Below the pieces are notes generated by a model, which was not told where the DNA came from, made no database searches, and saw only the letters and a program-made list of their open reading frames with translations. The translations under genes and the position numbers were made by a program. This document shows, piece after piece, positions 1 through 6,655 of a stretch of DNA of 15,173 bases. Source of the DNA: Burkholderiales bacterium (lineage in GTDB: Bacteria > Pseudomonadota > Gammaproteobacteria > Burkholderiales > Burkholderiaceae_C); the NCBI GenBank assembly GCA_011391855.1, contig JAABPT010000435.1, forward strand, positions 1 to 15,173, read 5' to 3'. The number at the start of each line of letters is the position of its first letter. Within the stretch, counting starts at the first letter, position 1.

Positions 1-311
1 ACGAATGTTTCCGCGGCCTGCATGCACGCATCGACGCCCTGGCCGGCGGCCAGCAGCGCGCGCTGGACCGGCTGCGCCGCGCGCTGCACGAGCCCCGGCG
101 CGCCATCGATGTCTTCGCGGCCCTGTTCGCGCGCCCCATTGGCGACGGCGACATGCCGCTGCTGGGCATGGCCACGGGGGAGAGCCTGGCCTGCCTGAGC
201 TACCTGGTGCAGCGTGGCGAAGCGGTGTGCAGCGTCGACACCGACGGCGTGGCCTGGTACCGGCTGGTGCCGGCCGGCCCGAACCCGAGCGCTGGCGCCG
301 GCGCCGCCTGA
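1..311 (+). CDS. MBL-fold metallo-hydrolase, C-terminal end (5' truncated)
   Basis: The reading frame enters from the left edge (first full codon at 3) and stops with TGA at 309-311, giving about 102 residues. The metal-binding core of the beta-lactamase fold would lie outside the window. What remains is a helical region starting FRGLHARIDAL, then a segment around GMATGESLACLSYLVQRGEA, and an ending DGVAWYRLVP. This resembles the C-terminal helical or winged-helix tail of glyoxalase-II-like MBL hydrolases of betaproteobacteria, which often follows the pattern of a conserved 'yRGLHaRI' stretch and a 'HLnyLv.rG' stretch. The assignment rests on memory of that tail, since no HxHxDH motif is present here. 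The gene converges on the LysR gene on the other strand, with 96 bases between the two stops. Confidence 0.6.
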   Translation, partial: ECFRGLHARIDALAGGQQRALDRLRRALHEPRRAIDVFAALFARPIGDGDMPLLGMATGESLACLSYLVQRGEAVCSVDTDGVAWYRLVPAGPNPSAGAGAA

Positions 312-352
312 CCCAACCCAAAGACGACCGTCGAGGGCCGGCCGGTCAGGGC

Positions 353-397
353 GCGACGGCAGCGACGGCAGCGACCGCAGTGACGGCCGCGATGGCC
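353..397 (+). repeat. Degenerate 9-bp tandem repeat at a convergent gene junction
   Basis: Five head-to-tail copies of a GCGACGGCA-like unit lie between the stop of the MBL hydrolase and the stop of the LysR gene. The first two copies are identical and the last three have one to three changes. The right half also folds: GAC-GGCC at 382-388 can pair with GGCC at 394-397 and GTC at 401-403. No T-run follows, so it is at best a weak bidirectional end structure. Confidence 0.55.
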
Positions 398-407
398 GCG
401 GTCGATG

Positions 408-1406
408 TCACGGGTGCGGCGCCGAGTCGCCTCGATCGGCCAGCCGGACCGCATTCGCCAGCGCGGTGGCCCGCGCCATCTCAACGGCCGCCTGCCGCAG
501 CGTATCGCGCAGCCAGCGTTGCGCCGCGTCGCGGTCGTGGCGTCGATGCCACAGCAGCGTCACGTCGATCCCCGGCATCTTGAAAGGCAGCGTCCGGCAG
601 GTGAGCTCCGACGCAAACCCGGTGGCCGGCACGAAACTGCGTGGCAACACCGTCAGCAGGTCGGACTGCCGTACGACACAGCCCGCGCTGTGGAACTGGT
701 TGACGGTGATCATGACCTGGCGCGCGCGGCCCAGGCGCTGCAGCGCGTCGTCGACGAAGCCACGCGGCCTGCCGGCAAAGCTGACCCGCAGGTGCTTGGC
801 CGCGCAGAACGCATCCAGCGTGAGCGTGCGCTGTGCCGCCAAGGGGTGGTCGTGGCGCATCACGCACACATATTCGCAGCTCCACACGTGCTCGAGCTGC
901 ATCGAACTGCCGTCGCCCTCGGCGGCGATCGCAGCGGGCAGTTCGGGAAAGAAACCGAGTGCCAGGTCGGCTTCACCGTGCTCGAGCAGCACCCGCGGGT
1001 CGCGCGAAGCCAGCGGCACGAAGCGCAGGTCGGCCAACGCCAGCCCGGCGTCCAGCGTGCGAACGAGCGGCGGCACGATGACGGCGGCGGTGGCGTCGGC
1101 CATGGCCAGCGTGAAGCTGTGCGCGTCGCGCCGGGGGTCGAAGTCCTGCGGCTCGAAGACCTCGCGCAGCCCGCCGAGCGCGGCGCGCACGCTGGGCCAC
1201 AGGGCCTGGGCCTGCCGCGTCGGCGTGACACCGGTGGGCGTGGGGGTGAACAAATCCTGGCCTGTCGCTTCGCGCAACCGGCGCAGCGCGTTGCTCACCG
1301 CGGGCTGAGTCATGGCCAGGCGCTCCGCGGCGCGGGTGACGCTGCGCTCGGTCATCACCACGTCGAAGACCCGCAGGAGGTTGAGGTCGAGAGTGCGGAA
1401 GTTCAT
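408..1406 (-). CDS. LysR-family transcriptional regulator
   Basis: A 332-residue protein starting MNFRTLDLNLLRVFDVVMTE. It has the classic LysR winged helix-turn-helix in residues 1-65 (RSVTRAAERLAMTQPAVSNA at 21-40, then LRRLRE and DLF) and a ligand-binding domain over about residues 90-315. The opening 'FRTLDLNLLRVFD' and the effector domain style resemble the NodD/NahR/LeuO-like branch that often controls aromatic or catabolic genes; the ligand cannot be told from sequence. Length is slightly above the usual 300 residues because of an A/R-rich tail. It is transcribed away from the two small genes starting at 1551, so the 144-base gap is where it would bind to control itself and those genes. 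Its stop (TGA, complement of 408-410) lies next to a 9-bp repeat. Confidence 0.9.
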   Translation of the reverse strand: MNFRTLDLNLLRVFDVVMTERSVTRAAERLAMTQPAVSNALRRLREATGQDLFTPTPTGVTPTRQAQALWPSVRAALGGLREVFEPQDFDPRRDAHSFTLAMADATAAVIVPPLVRTLDAGLALADLRFVPLASRDPRVLLEHGEADLALGFFPELPAAIAAEGDGSSMQLEHVWSCEYVCVMRHDHPLAAQRTLTLDAFCAAKHLRVSFAGRPRGFVDDALQRLGRARQVMITVNQFHSAGCVVRQSDLLTVLPRSFVPATGFASELTCRTLPFKMPGIDVTLLWHRRHDRDAAQRWLRDTLRQAAVEMARATALANAVRLADRGDSAPHP

Positions 1407-1460
1407 GGGCAGGGTTGGGCTTGTCCGCCCGGTGGGTCATTCGCGGCCGAAATGGCTGGA

Positions 1461-1503
1461 TTCCGAATCTGAATTGGCTAATTCTAGGTATAAACCCTAA
1501 TCT
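1461..1503. promoter_or_regulatory. AT-rich divergent control region with a candidate LysR site
   Basis: This is the only AT-rich island between the LysR start (1406) and the small gene at 1551. It contains an imperfect dyad TAGG-N7-CCTA at 1485-1499 and a TATAAA box at 1489-1494. LysR proteins usually bind interrupted dyads (T-N11-A type) in such divergent gaps. No well-spaced -35 box partners the TATAAA, so exact promoters are not assigned. Confidence 0.35.
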
Positions 1504-1512
1504 GTGTCTCGA

Positions 1513-1529
1513 CGGGACCATCAGTCCCG
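1513..1529 (+). other. Hairpin in the 5' leader of the small gene at 1551
   Basis: CGGGAC (1513-1518) and GTCCCG (1524-1529) form a perfect 6-bp stem with a 5-base loop, about 21 bases upstream of the start codon. A purine-rich ribosome site (GAAGAGG) follows at about 1538-1544. The hairpin could stabilise the mRNA or tune translation; no function is shown. Confidence 0.5.
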
Positions 1530-1550
1530 GCAGCAACGAAGAGGTTTCTC

Positions 1551-1796
1551 ATGTCCGTGCAATCCGTCAAGGTTCATTTCCCATCATCGCTGGCCCAGCC
1601 CCGAGGTGCCGCCTGGTCACAAGGTCTGTCGGACAGGCTGGCGCACGCCGGTCGAGTGGTCTGGCGCGAGCTGGAGGCGACCGGTCGAGCGCGTGCCCAG
1701 CGCGAACTGCAGCGGTTGGCGCAGTTGCACGCGGACCGCCCCGAATTCGCGCAGGCGCTGCGCGACGCCATTCGAGCCGACAGCCCGCGCGTCTGA
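1551..1796 (+). CDS. Small hypothetical protein, 81 residues
   Basis: I do not recognise this family. The start ATG at 1551 follows a ribosome site (AAGAGG) at good spacing, and the frame ends with TGA after a PRV tail. The protein begins MSVQSVKVHFPSS and then is mostly charged helix: WSQGLSDRLAHAGRVVWREL, then a run rich in R, E, L and Q (RAQRELQRLAQLHADR) and a closing ALRDAIRADSP. It has no signal peptide, membrane segment or cysteine. The composition fits a small soluble amphipathic-helix protein of the sort found as conserved unknowns in Burkholderiales. It lies downstream of the LysR gene's divergent control region and 85 bases before a second small gene on the same strand, so the two are probably cotranscribed. 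Confidence 0.65.
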   Translation: MSVQSVKVHFPSSLAQPRGAAWSQGLSDRLAHAGRVVWRELEATGRARAQRELQRLAQLHADRPEFAQALRDAIRADSPRV

Positions 1797-1810
1797 CACG
1801 CGCCTCCAGG

Positions 1811-1866
1811 ACTGGCCCTCCTGCCAGCCTGCTTGCCTGCCTGCCAGTGCGCCGCGATGGCGGCGC
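1811..1866 (+). other. Structured spacer between the two small genes
   Basis: Two stem-loops can form here. ACTGGC (1811-1816) pairs with GCCAGT (1843-1848) around a loop made of CTGCC/TTGCC repeats. GCGCCGC (1849-1855) pairs with GCGGCGC (1860-1866) around a GATG loop. The second hairpin ends 6 bases before the GGAG ribosome site of the next gene and lacks a T-run. It may mark an mRNA processing or translation-control point rather than a terminator. Confidence 0.4.
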
Positions 1867-1881
1867 GCCTTTGGAGTACCC

Positions 1882-2133
1882 ATGATCTACACCGACTCGG
1901 CCGCCGAAAGGCTGGCCAGCAGCACCGTTCGCGCCCGCCCATCCCCCATGGGCAGGTGGCTCAAGGCGGCCTTCCCACATCGCAACGCAGCCCCTGCCCA
2001 GGCGTACACACCACGCGATCGCACTCGCGAGGCCGGGAAGCTGAGAACCTGGGCGACGACCGTTCGGCAGACCGACCCCCGCTTTGCCGACGACTTGTTT
2101 GCAGCGGCCGATCGCCACGAGCGCGAGGAGTAA
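1882..2133 (+). CDS. Small hypothetical protein, 83 residues
   Basis: The start ATG at 1882 was chosen because GGAG lies at 1873-1876 with 5 bases of spacing; the open frame extends further upstream but without such a site. The protein begins MIYTDSAAERLASS, has a basic, proline- and alanine-rich middle, and ends in an acidic helical segment, KLRTWATTVRQTDPRFADDL followed by FAAADRHEREE. That last block, with its DPRFADDL core, looks conserved in style, and I associate it loosely with small unknown proteins of Burkholderiales. I can name no family. No membrane segment or signal peptide is visible. It ends 66 bases before the stop of the converging aldehyde dehydrogenase gene. Confidence 0.6.
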   Translation: MIYTDSAAERLASSTVRARPSPMGRWLKAAFPHRNAAPAQAYTPRDRTREAGKLRTWATTVRQTDPRFADDLFAAADRHEREE

Positions 2134-2174
2134 ACGGCCCCGCGCCGGCCGCTCGATCTCTGCAGCCTGGGCTT

Positions 2175-2186
2175 GCAGGCGCCTGC
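2175..2186. repeat. 12-bp perfect palindrome between convergent genes
   Basis: GCAGGCGCCTGC lies in the 66-base gap between the stop at 2133 and the stop at 2200. It is perfectly self-complementary but has no loop and no flanking T-run, so a terminator role is only possible, not shown. Confidence 0.3.
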
Positions 2187-2199
2187 GCGCCGCCCCCGA

Positions 2200-3654
2200 T
2201 CAGTCGTGCTTGATGGCCACGGTCTTCAGTGAAGAGAAGCCGTACAGCGCCTCGAAACCCTTCTCGCGGCCGTGGCCCGAGTGCTTGACGCCGCCAAAGG
2301 GCAGTTCGATACCGCCACCGGCGCCGTAGTTGTTGACGAAGACCTGGCCGCATTGCAGCCGCCGCGCCACGCGCAGCGCGCGGCTGCCGTCGCGTGTCCA
2401 CACGCCGGCCACCAGGCCGTAGGGCGTGCCGTTGGCGATGGCCAGCGCGTCGGCCTCGTCGTCGAAGGGAATCAGCGCCTGCACGGGACCGAAGATCTCT
2501 TCCTGGGCCAGCCGGTGCGCAGGGTTCACGTCGGCCACCAGCGTCGGCCGCACCCAGCAACCGCCGGGTGGCAGCGCGGGCGGCAGTGGCGCCTGCGCGG
2601 CAATTTGCAGGCCGCTGTCGTGCGCCAGGGCCAGGTAGCCTTCGATGATTTCCTGCTGCCGTCGCGAGATGACGGGGCCCACGTCGGGGTCGTCCAGCGC
2701 CGGGCCCACGCGCAGCGATCTGTAGCGCTCGGCCATGCGCTGCATCACGGTGTCGAACACCGTGCGCTGCACGAGGATGCGCGACGCTGCCGAGCAGGTC
2801 TGCCCGGCGTTCTGGATGCCGGCGTTGACCAGGAAGGGCAGGGCGGCATCCAGGTCGGCGTCGGCGAAGACCAGCTGCGGGCTCTTGCCGCCGAGTTCCA
2901 GCGTCACTGGCACGGCGTTCTTCGCTGCCGCAGCCTGGATCAGTGCGCCCACGGCCACCGAGCCGGTGAACGAGATGTGACGCACACCAGGGTGTGACGC
3001 CAGCGCCGCGCCGGCTTCTTCGCCCAGTCCGGGCACGACATTCAGCGCGCCGGGCGGCAGGCCCGCCGCTTCGGCGATGCGCGCGAAGGCCAGCGCGGTG
3101 AGGCAGGCTTCCTCGGCGGGTTTGAGCACGCAGGCATTGCCCATGGCCAGCGCCGCACCGACGCTGCGGCCGATGATCTGCATGGGGTAGTTCCAGGGCA
3201 CGATGTGCGCGGTGACGCCGTGCGGCTCGCGCAGCGTGAATGCGGTGTAGCCGTTGGCGAAGGGGATCGTCTCGCCGTGCACCTTGTCGGCGGCGCCGCC
3301 GTAGAACTCCAGGTAGCGCGCCAGCGCCACGGCATCGGCCCGGCCCTGCTTGAGCGGCTTGCCGACGTCCAGCGCCTCCAGACGCGCCAGTTCGTCGGCC
3401 TGCGCCAGCACGAGCGCGCTCGTCTTCAGCAGCAGCCGGCCGCGCTCGGCGGCGGTGAGCGCGCCCCATTCACCTTCCAGCGCCGCCTGCGCGGCGGCCA
3501 CGGCGGCGTCCACGTCGGCCGCCTGGCCGCGCGCAATGCGTGCCAGCAGCGTGCCGTCGGACGGGTTGATGAGCGGCAAACTGCTGCCCGCAGCCGCCGC
3601 CTGCCAGCGGCCGGCAATGAACAGAGCGGTGGTGTCGAACGGGATCGCGCTCAT
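2200..3654 (-). CDS. NAD(P)-dependent aldehyde dehydrogenase (ALDH superfamily)
   Basis: A full-length 484-residue ALDH that oxidises an aldehyde to the acid with NAD(P)+. The start at 3654 is set by a strong ribosome site, GGAGGTG, complement of 3662-3668, 7 bases away; the frame is open further upstream but without support. Catalytic features are all present: N155 in VPWNYP, the Rossmann motif FTGSVAVG (229-236), the general base E253 in LELGGKSP, the nucleophile C287 in GQTCSAASR, and EEIFGP (385-390). The style resembles betaine-aldehyde or gamma-aminobutyraldehyde type enzymes, but the substrate cannot be read from sequence. It is divergent from an ABC permease pair, so it may process an aldehyde derived from what that system imports; that link is inference from position only. 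Confidence 0.92.
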   Translation of the reverse strand: MSAIPFDTTALFIAGRWQAAAAGSSLPLINPSDGTLLARIARGQAADVDAAVAAAQAALEGEWGALTAAERGRLLLKTSALVLAQADELARLEALDVGKPLKQGRADAVALARYLEFYGGAADKVHGETIPFANGYTAFTLREPHGVTAHIVPWNYPMQIIGRSVGAALAMGNACVLKPAEEACLTALAFARIAEAAGLPPGALNVVPGLGEEAGAALASHPGVRHISFTGSVAVGALIQAAAAKNAVPVTLELGGKSPQLVFADADLDAALPFLVNAGIQNAGQTCSAASRILVQRTVFDTVMQRMAERYRSLRVGPALDDPDVGPVISRRQQEIIEGYLALAHDSGLQIAAQAPLPPALPPGGCWVRPTLVADVNPAHRLAQEEIFGPVQALIPFDDEADALAIANGTPYGLVAGVWTRDGSRALRVARRLQCGQVFVNNYGAGGGIELPFGGVKHSGHGREKGFEALYGFSSLKTVAIKHD

Positions 3655-3722
3655 CGTCGGGCACCTCCAGGCGGCCAGGGCTCGACAGATGATAGTGGGC
3701 GCTGGGCCACTGCAGGCATGCG

Positions 3723-3890
3723 GTGGGCGTGGACGCGGAGGTGGAACCGTGGCCGGGCAAGGTGCAGGCCTTCCAGATCGCATCCTTCGTGCCCGAGGCC
3801 GGGCTGGCGGTGGACGCGATCGTGCGCTTCGTGCTGGCTCGAACGGGGTGGAAGTCGTCGGCCGGCGGCGTTGGACGGTCCCCACCGTGA
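3723..3890 (+). pseudogene. Short unrecognised open frame, possible gene remnant or small gene
   Basis: This frame is open from 3696 (after TGA TAG at 3690-3695) to TGA at 3888-3890; the first plausible start is GTG at 3723, giving 55 residues. It reads VGVDAEVEPWPGKVQAFQ and onward to VRFVLARTGW, with natural protein composition and nearly 90% G or C at third positions. It ends 16 bases before the permease start, and its stop merges with a weak ribosome-like TGAGG, the same design as the next junction at 4876. There is no convincing ribosome site for it. I cannot assign a family. It could be the tail of a lost upstream operon gene, a small real gene, or chance. Confidence 0.3.
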
Positions 3891-3906
3891 GGCATCATCG
3901 GCGCCG

Positions 3907-4878
3907 ATGCCGGTCTTCCTGCTCAAGCGCTTCGCCACCTTCCTGGCCACGCTCGCCGTGGCGTCGGCGGTGGTCTTCGTGGTGCTGGAGATGCTGCCCG
4001 GCAATGCGGCCGAGCTCATCCTGGGCGACACCGCCACGCCCGAATCGCTGGCCGCGCTGGAAGCCAGGCTCGGCCTGGACCGGCCGCCGCTGCAGCGTTA
4101 TGCCGACTGGGTGGGCGGCCTGCTGCGCGGCGAGACGGGCCTGAGCACCAGCTACGACACACCCACCGCCGAGCTGATCGACGAGCGGCTGCAGGTGACG
4201 CTGCCGCTGGCGCTGCTGGCCATGGGACTGACGGTGGTGCTGGCGCTGGCGTTGGGCCTGTATGCCGCGTCGCACCACAACAAGCTGGGCGACGTGGGCG
4301 TGATGGCGGCCAGCCAGCTGGGCATCGCGATCCCGAATTTCTGGTTCGCGATCCTGCTCATCCTGCTTTTCGCGGTGCACCTGCAGTGGGTCAGCGCCGG
4401 CGGCTTTCCGGGCTGGGCCGACGAGGACAGCGGCGCCTTCACCGTGGTCAGCCTGGGCGAAGCACTGAAGGCGCTGGTGCTGCCGGCCATTGCGCTGGCG
4501 CTGGTGCAGGCGGCGATCCTGGCCCGTGTCACGCGCTCGGCGGTGCTGGAGGTGATGCGCGAGGATTTCGTGCGCACCGCGCGCGCCAAGGGCCTGACCC
4601 GGCGCCAGGCGCTGTGGCGCCACGTACTGCGCAACGCCATGATCCCGGTGCTGACGGTGGCCGGGCTGCAATTCGCCAACCTGATCACCGGCACCATCGT
4701 GGTGGAGAACGTCTTCGTGCTGCCGGGTGTGGGGCGGCTCGTCTTCCAGGCCATCAGCAACCGCGACCTGGTGGTGGTGCGCGACGTGGTCATGCTGCTG
4801 GCCGGCGTGGTGGTGGTGGTGAATTTCGTCGTCGATCTGCTGTACGCGTGGGTCGACCCGCGGCTGCGCGTGGCCTGA
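3907..4878 (+). CDS. ABC transporter permease, DppB/OppB family
   Basis: A 323-residue inner-membrane permease of the dipeptide/oligopeptide/nickel ABC type (binding-protein-dependent transport system). The N-terminus is typical (MPVFLLKRFATFLATLAVAS), with a first membrane helix at about 8-28, a periplasmic stretch containing LGLDRPPLQRY and GLST, and further helices around 99-120, 133-158, 188-205, 245-265 and 295-313. The ATPase-contact EAA loop is clear at about 219-240 (EDFVRTARAKGLTRRQALWR). Start at 3907 matches the family N-terminus; the ribosome site is weak. It is followed after 24 bases by its partner permease. No periplasmic binding protein or ATPase gene lies on either side, so the substrate is unknown and the remaining parts must be encoded elsewhere or be lost. 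Confidence 0.9.
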   Translation: MPVFLLKRFATFLATLAVASAVVFVVLEMLPGNAAELILGDTATPESLAALEARLGLDRPPLQRYADWVGGLLRGETGLSTSYDTPTAELIDERLQVTLPLALLAMGLTVVLALALGLYAASHHNKLGDVGVMAASQLGIAIPNFWFAILLILLFAVHLQWVSAGGFPGWADEDSGAFTVVSLGEALKALVLPAIALALVQAAILARVTRSAVLEVMREDFVRTARAKGLTRRQALWRHVLRNAMIPVLTVAGLQFANLITGTIVVENVFVLPGVGRLVFQAISNRDLVVVRDVVMLLAGVVVVVNFVVDLLYAWVDPRLRVA

Positions 4879-4911
4879 GGTGCCCTTCATGACGGGTGCG
4901 TCATGACGGGT
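4876..4911 (+). promoter_or_regulatory. Duplicated start region with a 5-codon minigene between the permeases
   Basis: TCATGACGGGT occurs at 4887-4897 and again at 4901-4911 (14-base period). The good ribosome site TGAGGTG (4876-4882, overlapping the stop of the first permease) is spaced for the first ATG at 4889. That ATG opens only a 5-codon frame ending at TGA 4904-4906, which overlaps the true start ATG at 4903. The second permease therefore seems to depend on re-initiation or coupling. Confidence 0.6.
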
Positions 4912-5739
4912 TTCTGGCAGCGCGCGCTGCGCCACTCGAGCTTTGCCGCCGGCGGCCTGCTGACGGCGCTGCTGGCCGCGGCGGCGCTGCTCTCGCTCTT
5001 CTGGGCCCCCTACCCGCCGGCCGAGATCGATATCCCGAACAAACTTCAGGGGCCGAGTGCCGCGCACTGGCTGGGCACCGACAGCCTGGGGCGGGACATC
5101 GCCTCGCAACTGCTCGTCGGCGCGCAGAACAGCATCGTGGTCGGCGTCGTCGCGGTGGGCATCGGCTTGGGGCTCGGCGTGCTGCTGGGCTGCATCGCTT
5201 CGGCGCGGCGCGGCTGGGTCGAGGAGCTGATCATGCGCGCCAGCGACTTCACCTTCGCTTTCCCGGCGCTGCTGAGCGCGATCATGCTCACCGCCATCTA
5301 CGGGCCCGGACTGGTGATGAGCATCGTGGCCATCGGCATCTTCAACATCCCGGTCTTCGCGCGCATCACGCGCGGCGCGGCCAATGCGGTGTGGGCACGC
5401 GACTACGTGACGGCCGCGCGTGCGGCAGGCAAGGGGCCGCTGGCGATCACGCTGGACCACGTGCTGCCGAATATTGCCAACCAGTTGATCGTGCAGGCCA
5501 CGATCTCGTTCGCCACCGCCATCCTGGCCGAGGCGGCGCTGAGCTACCTGGGCCTGGGCACGCAGCCGCCGCAGCCGAGCTGGGGCCGCATGCTCAACGA
5601 GGCGCAGACGCAGATGTTCCAGGCGCCGCTCCTGGCGGTGTACCCGGGTGTGGCCATCATGCTGAGCGTGCTGGGGCTCAATCTCATGGGCGACGGGCTG
5701 CGCGACCTGATGGACCCGAAGCTGGCGCGCCGCCGTTAG
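4903..5739 (+). CDS. ABC transporter permease, DppC/OppC family
   Basis: A 278-residue partner of the preceding permease, completing the membrane channel of a dipeptide-type ABC importer. The hallmark HWLGTDSLGRDI lies at 55-66, the EAA loop at about 165-190 (ARDYVTAARAAGKGPLAITL), and the family ending SYLGLG...PSWG, then GLNLMGDGLRDLMDPK near the C-terminus. Membrane helices are visible at about 13-35, 75-98, 115-135, 138-155, 195-215 and 240-262. The start at 4903 gives the normal family length; the ATG at 4889 is out of frame. After its stop there are only 27 bases before the end of the converging diiron protein gene, so no DppD/DppF-type ATPases follow, which is unusual for this family. 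Confidence 0.9.
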   Translation: MTGFWQRALRHSSFAAGGLLTALLAAAALLSLFWAPYPPAEIDIPNKLQGPSAAHWLGTDSLGRDIASQLLVGAQNSIVVGVVAVGIGLGLGVLLGCIASARRGWVEELIMRASDFTFAFPALLSAIMLTAIYGPGLVMSIVAIGIFNIPVFARITRGAANAVWARDYVTAARAAGKGPLAITLDHVLPNIANQLIVQATISFATAILAEAALSYLGLGTQPPQPSWGRMLNEAQTQMFQAPLLAVYPGVAIMLSVLGLNLMGDGLRDLMDPKLARRR

Positions 5740-5766
5740 CTGCGGCGACTGCGGCTCCGGTCGACT

Positions 5767-6627
5767 TCAGCCGGGCTGCGGCCGCGCCTGCGCCGCCGCC
5801 AGCGAGGCGCCCACTTCCTTGCGGTAGCGGTTGAGTTCCTGCACGCTGGCGAAGCTGCGCTCCATGAGCAGGCTCATGTTGTGCAGGATGCGTTCGACGA
5901 CCTTGTTCTCCCACACGCTGTCGAACTGGATCTGCTTGTCCAGCCACTCTTCCAGCCACTCCGGGTCGGGCAGCCGGCTCTGGATGGTGTCGCGCGGGAA
6001 CAGCTGCACGTTGACATGCAGGTTGGTCGGGTGCAGCGCCTGCGCCGTGCGGCGCGCGCTGGCCATCAGCACGCCGACCTTGGCGAAGGCGGCGCGCGCC
6101 TCGTCGCCGAACTTGACCAGCGCACGCTTCATGTAGCGCAGGTAGGCGCCGCCGTGGCGGGCCTCGTCGCGCGCCAGGGTTTCGTAGATGGTCTTGATGA
6201 CGGGTTCGGTGTGCCACTCGGCGGCGCGCCGGTACCAGTGGTTGAGGCGGATCTCGCCGCAGAAGTGCAGCATCAGAGTTTCCAGCGCCGGCGCGGGGTC
6301 GAATTCGAAGCGCACGGCGTGCAGTTCCTCTTCGGTGGGCACCAGGTCGGGCCGGAAACGGCGCAGGTATTCCATCAGCACCAGCGAGTGCTTCTGCTCT
6401 TCGAAGAACCACACACTCATGAAGGCGCTGAAGTCGCTGTCATCACGGTTGTCGCGCAGGAACATCTCGGTGGCCGGCAGCGCCGCCCACTCGGTGATGG
6501 CATTCATCTTGATGGTCTGCGCCTGCTCTTCGCTGAGCTGGTCGGGCTGGAAACTGGCCCACGGAATGTCCGTGTCCATATTCCAGCGCACGGCTTCGAG
6601 TTGCTTGAACAGTTCGGGGTAGAGCAT
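5767..6627 (-). CDS. Ferritin-like diiron protein, acyl-ACP desaturase type
   Basis: A 286-residue soluble helical protein. It carries the full ligand pattern of the stromal acyl-ACP desaturase / ribonucleotide-reductase-like fold: E46 (ITEWAALPATE), E77xxH80 in FFEEQKH, E125 in FCGEIRLNHW and E155xxH158 in RDEARHGG. Such proteins bind two irons and use O2 to desaturate or otherwise oxidise acyl chains carried on ACP or similar donors. The exact reaction is not known here. The start ATG (complement of 6625-6627) lies 28 bases after the stop of the MerR photoreceptor-like gene on the same strand, with a G-rich but weak ribosome site, so the two are probably one operon. Together with the lipid-modifying genes on the other strand this suggests a coordinated change of membrane fatty acids. 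Confidence 0.85.
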   Translation of the reverse strand: MLYPELFKQLEAVRWNMDTDIPWASFQPDQLSEEQAQTIKMNAITEWAALPATEMFLRDNRDDSDFSAFMSVWFFEEQKHSLVLMEYLRRFRPDLVPTEEELHAVRFEFDPAPALETLMLHFCGEIRLNHWYRRAAEWHTEPVIKTIYETLARDEARHGGAYLRYMKRALVKFGDEARAAFAKVGVLMASARRTAQALHPTNLHVNVQLFPRDTIQSRLPDPEWLEEWLDKQIQFDSVWENKVVERILHNMSLLMERSFASVQELNRYRKEVGASLAAAQARPQPG

Positions 6628-6655
6628 GGCGGTGGCCCCCAGTTAGCCCTCAATT

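Noticed and set aside
2175..2186. Palindrome as a proven intrinsic terminator for the convergent genes
   Set aside because: No loop and no T-run on either side; listed only as a palindrome.
1961..3469. Open frame of about 500 codons on the minus strand in another frame of the aldehyde dehydrogenase
   Set aside because: R/A/G-rich product without motifs; the overlapping frame has every ALDH catalytic motif.
3895..5460. Open frame of 521 codons on the minus strand opposite the permease genes
   Set aside because: Its product is a low-complexity H/Q/R/D-rich string, typical of the antisense of high-GC genes, while the plus strand encodes two clear permeases.
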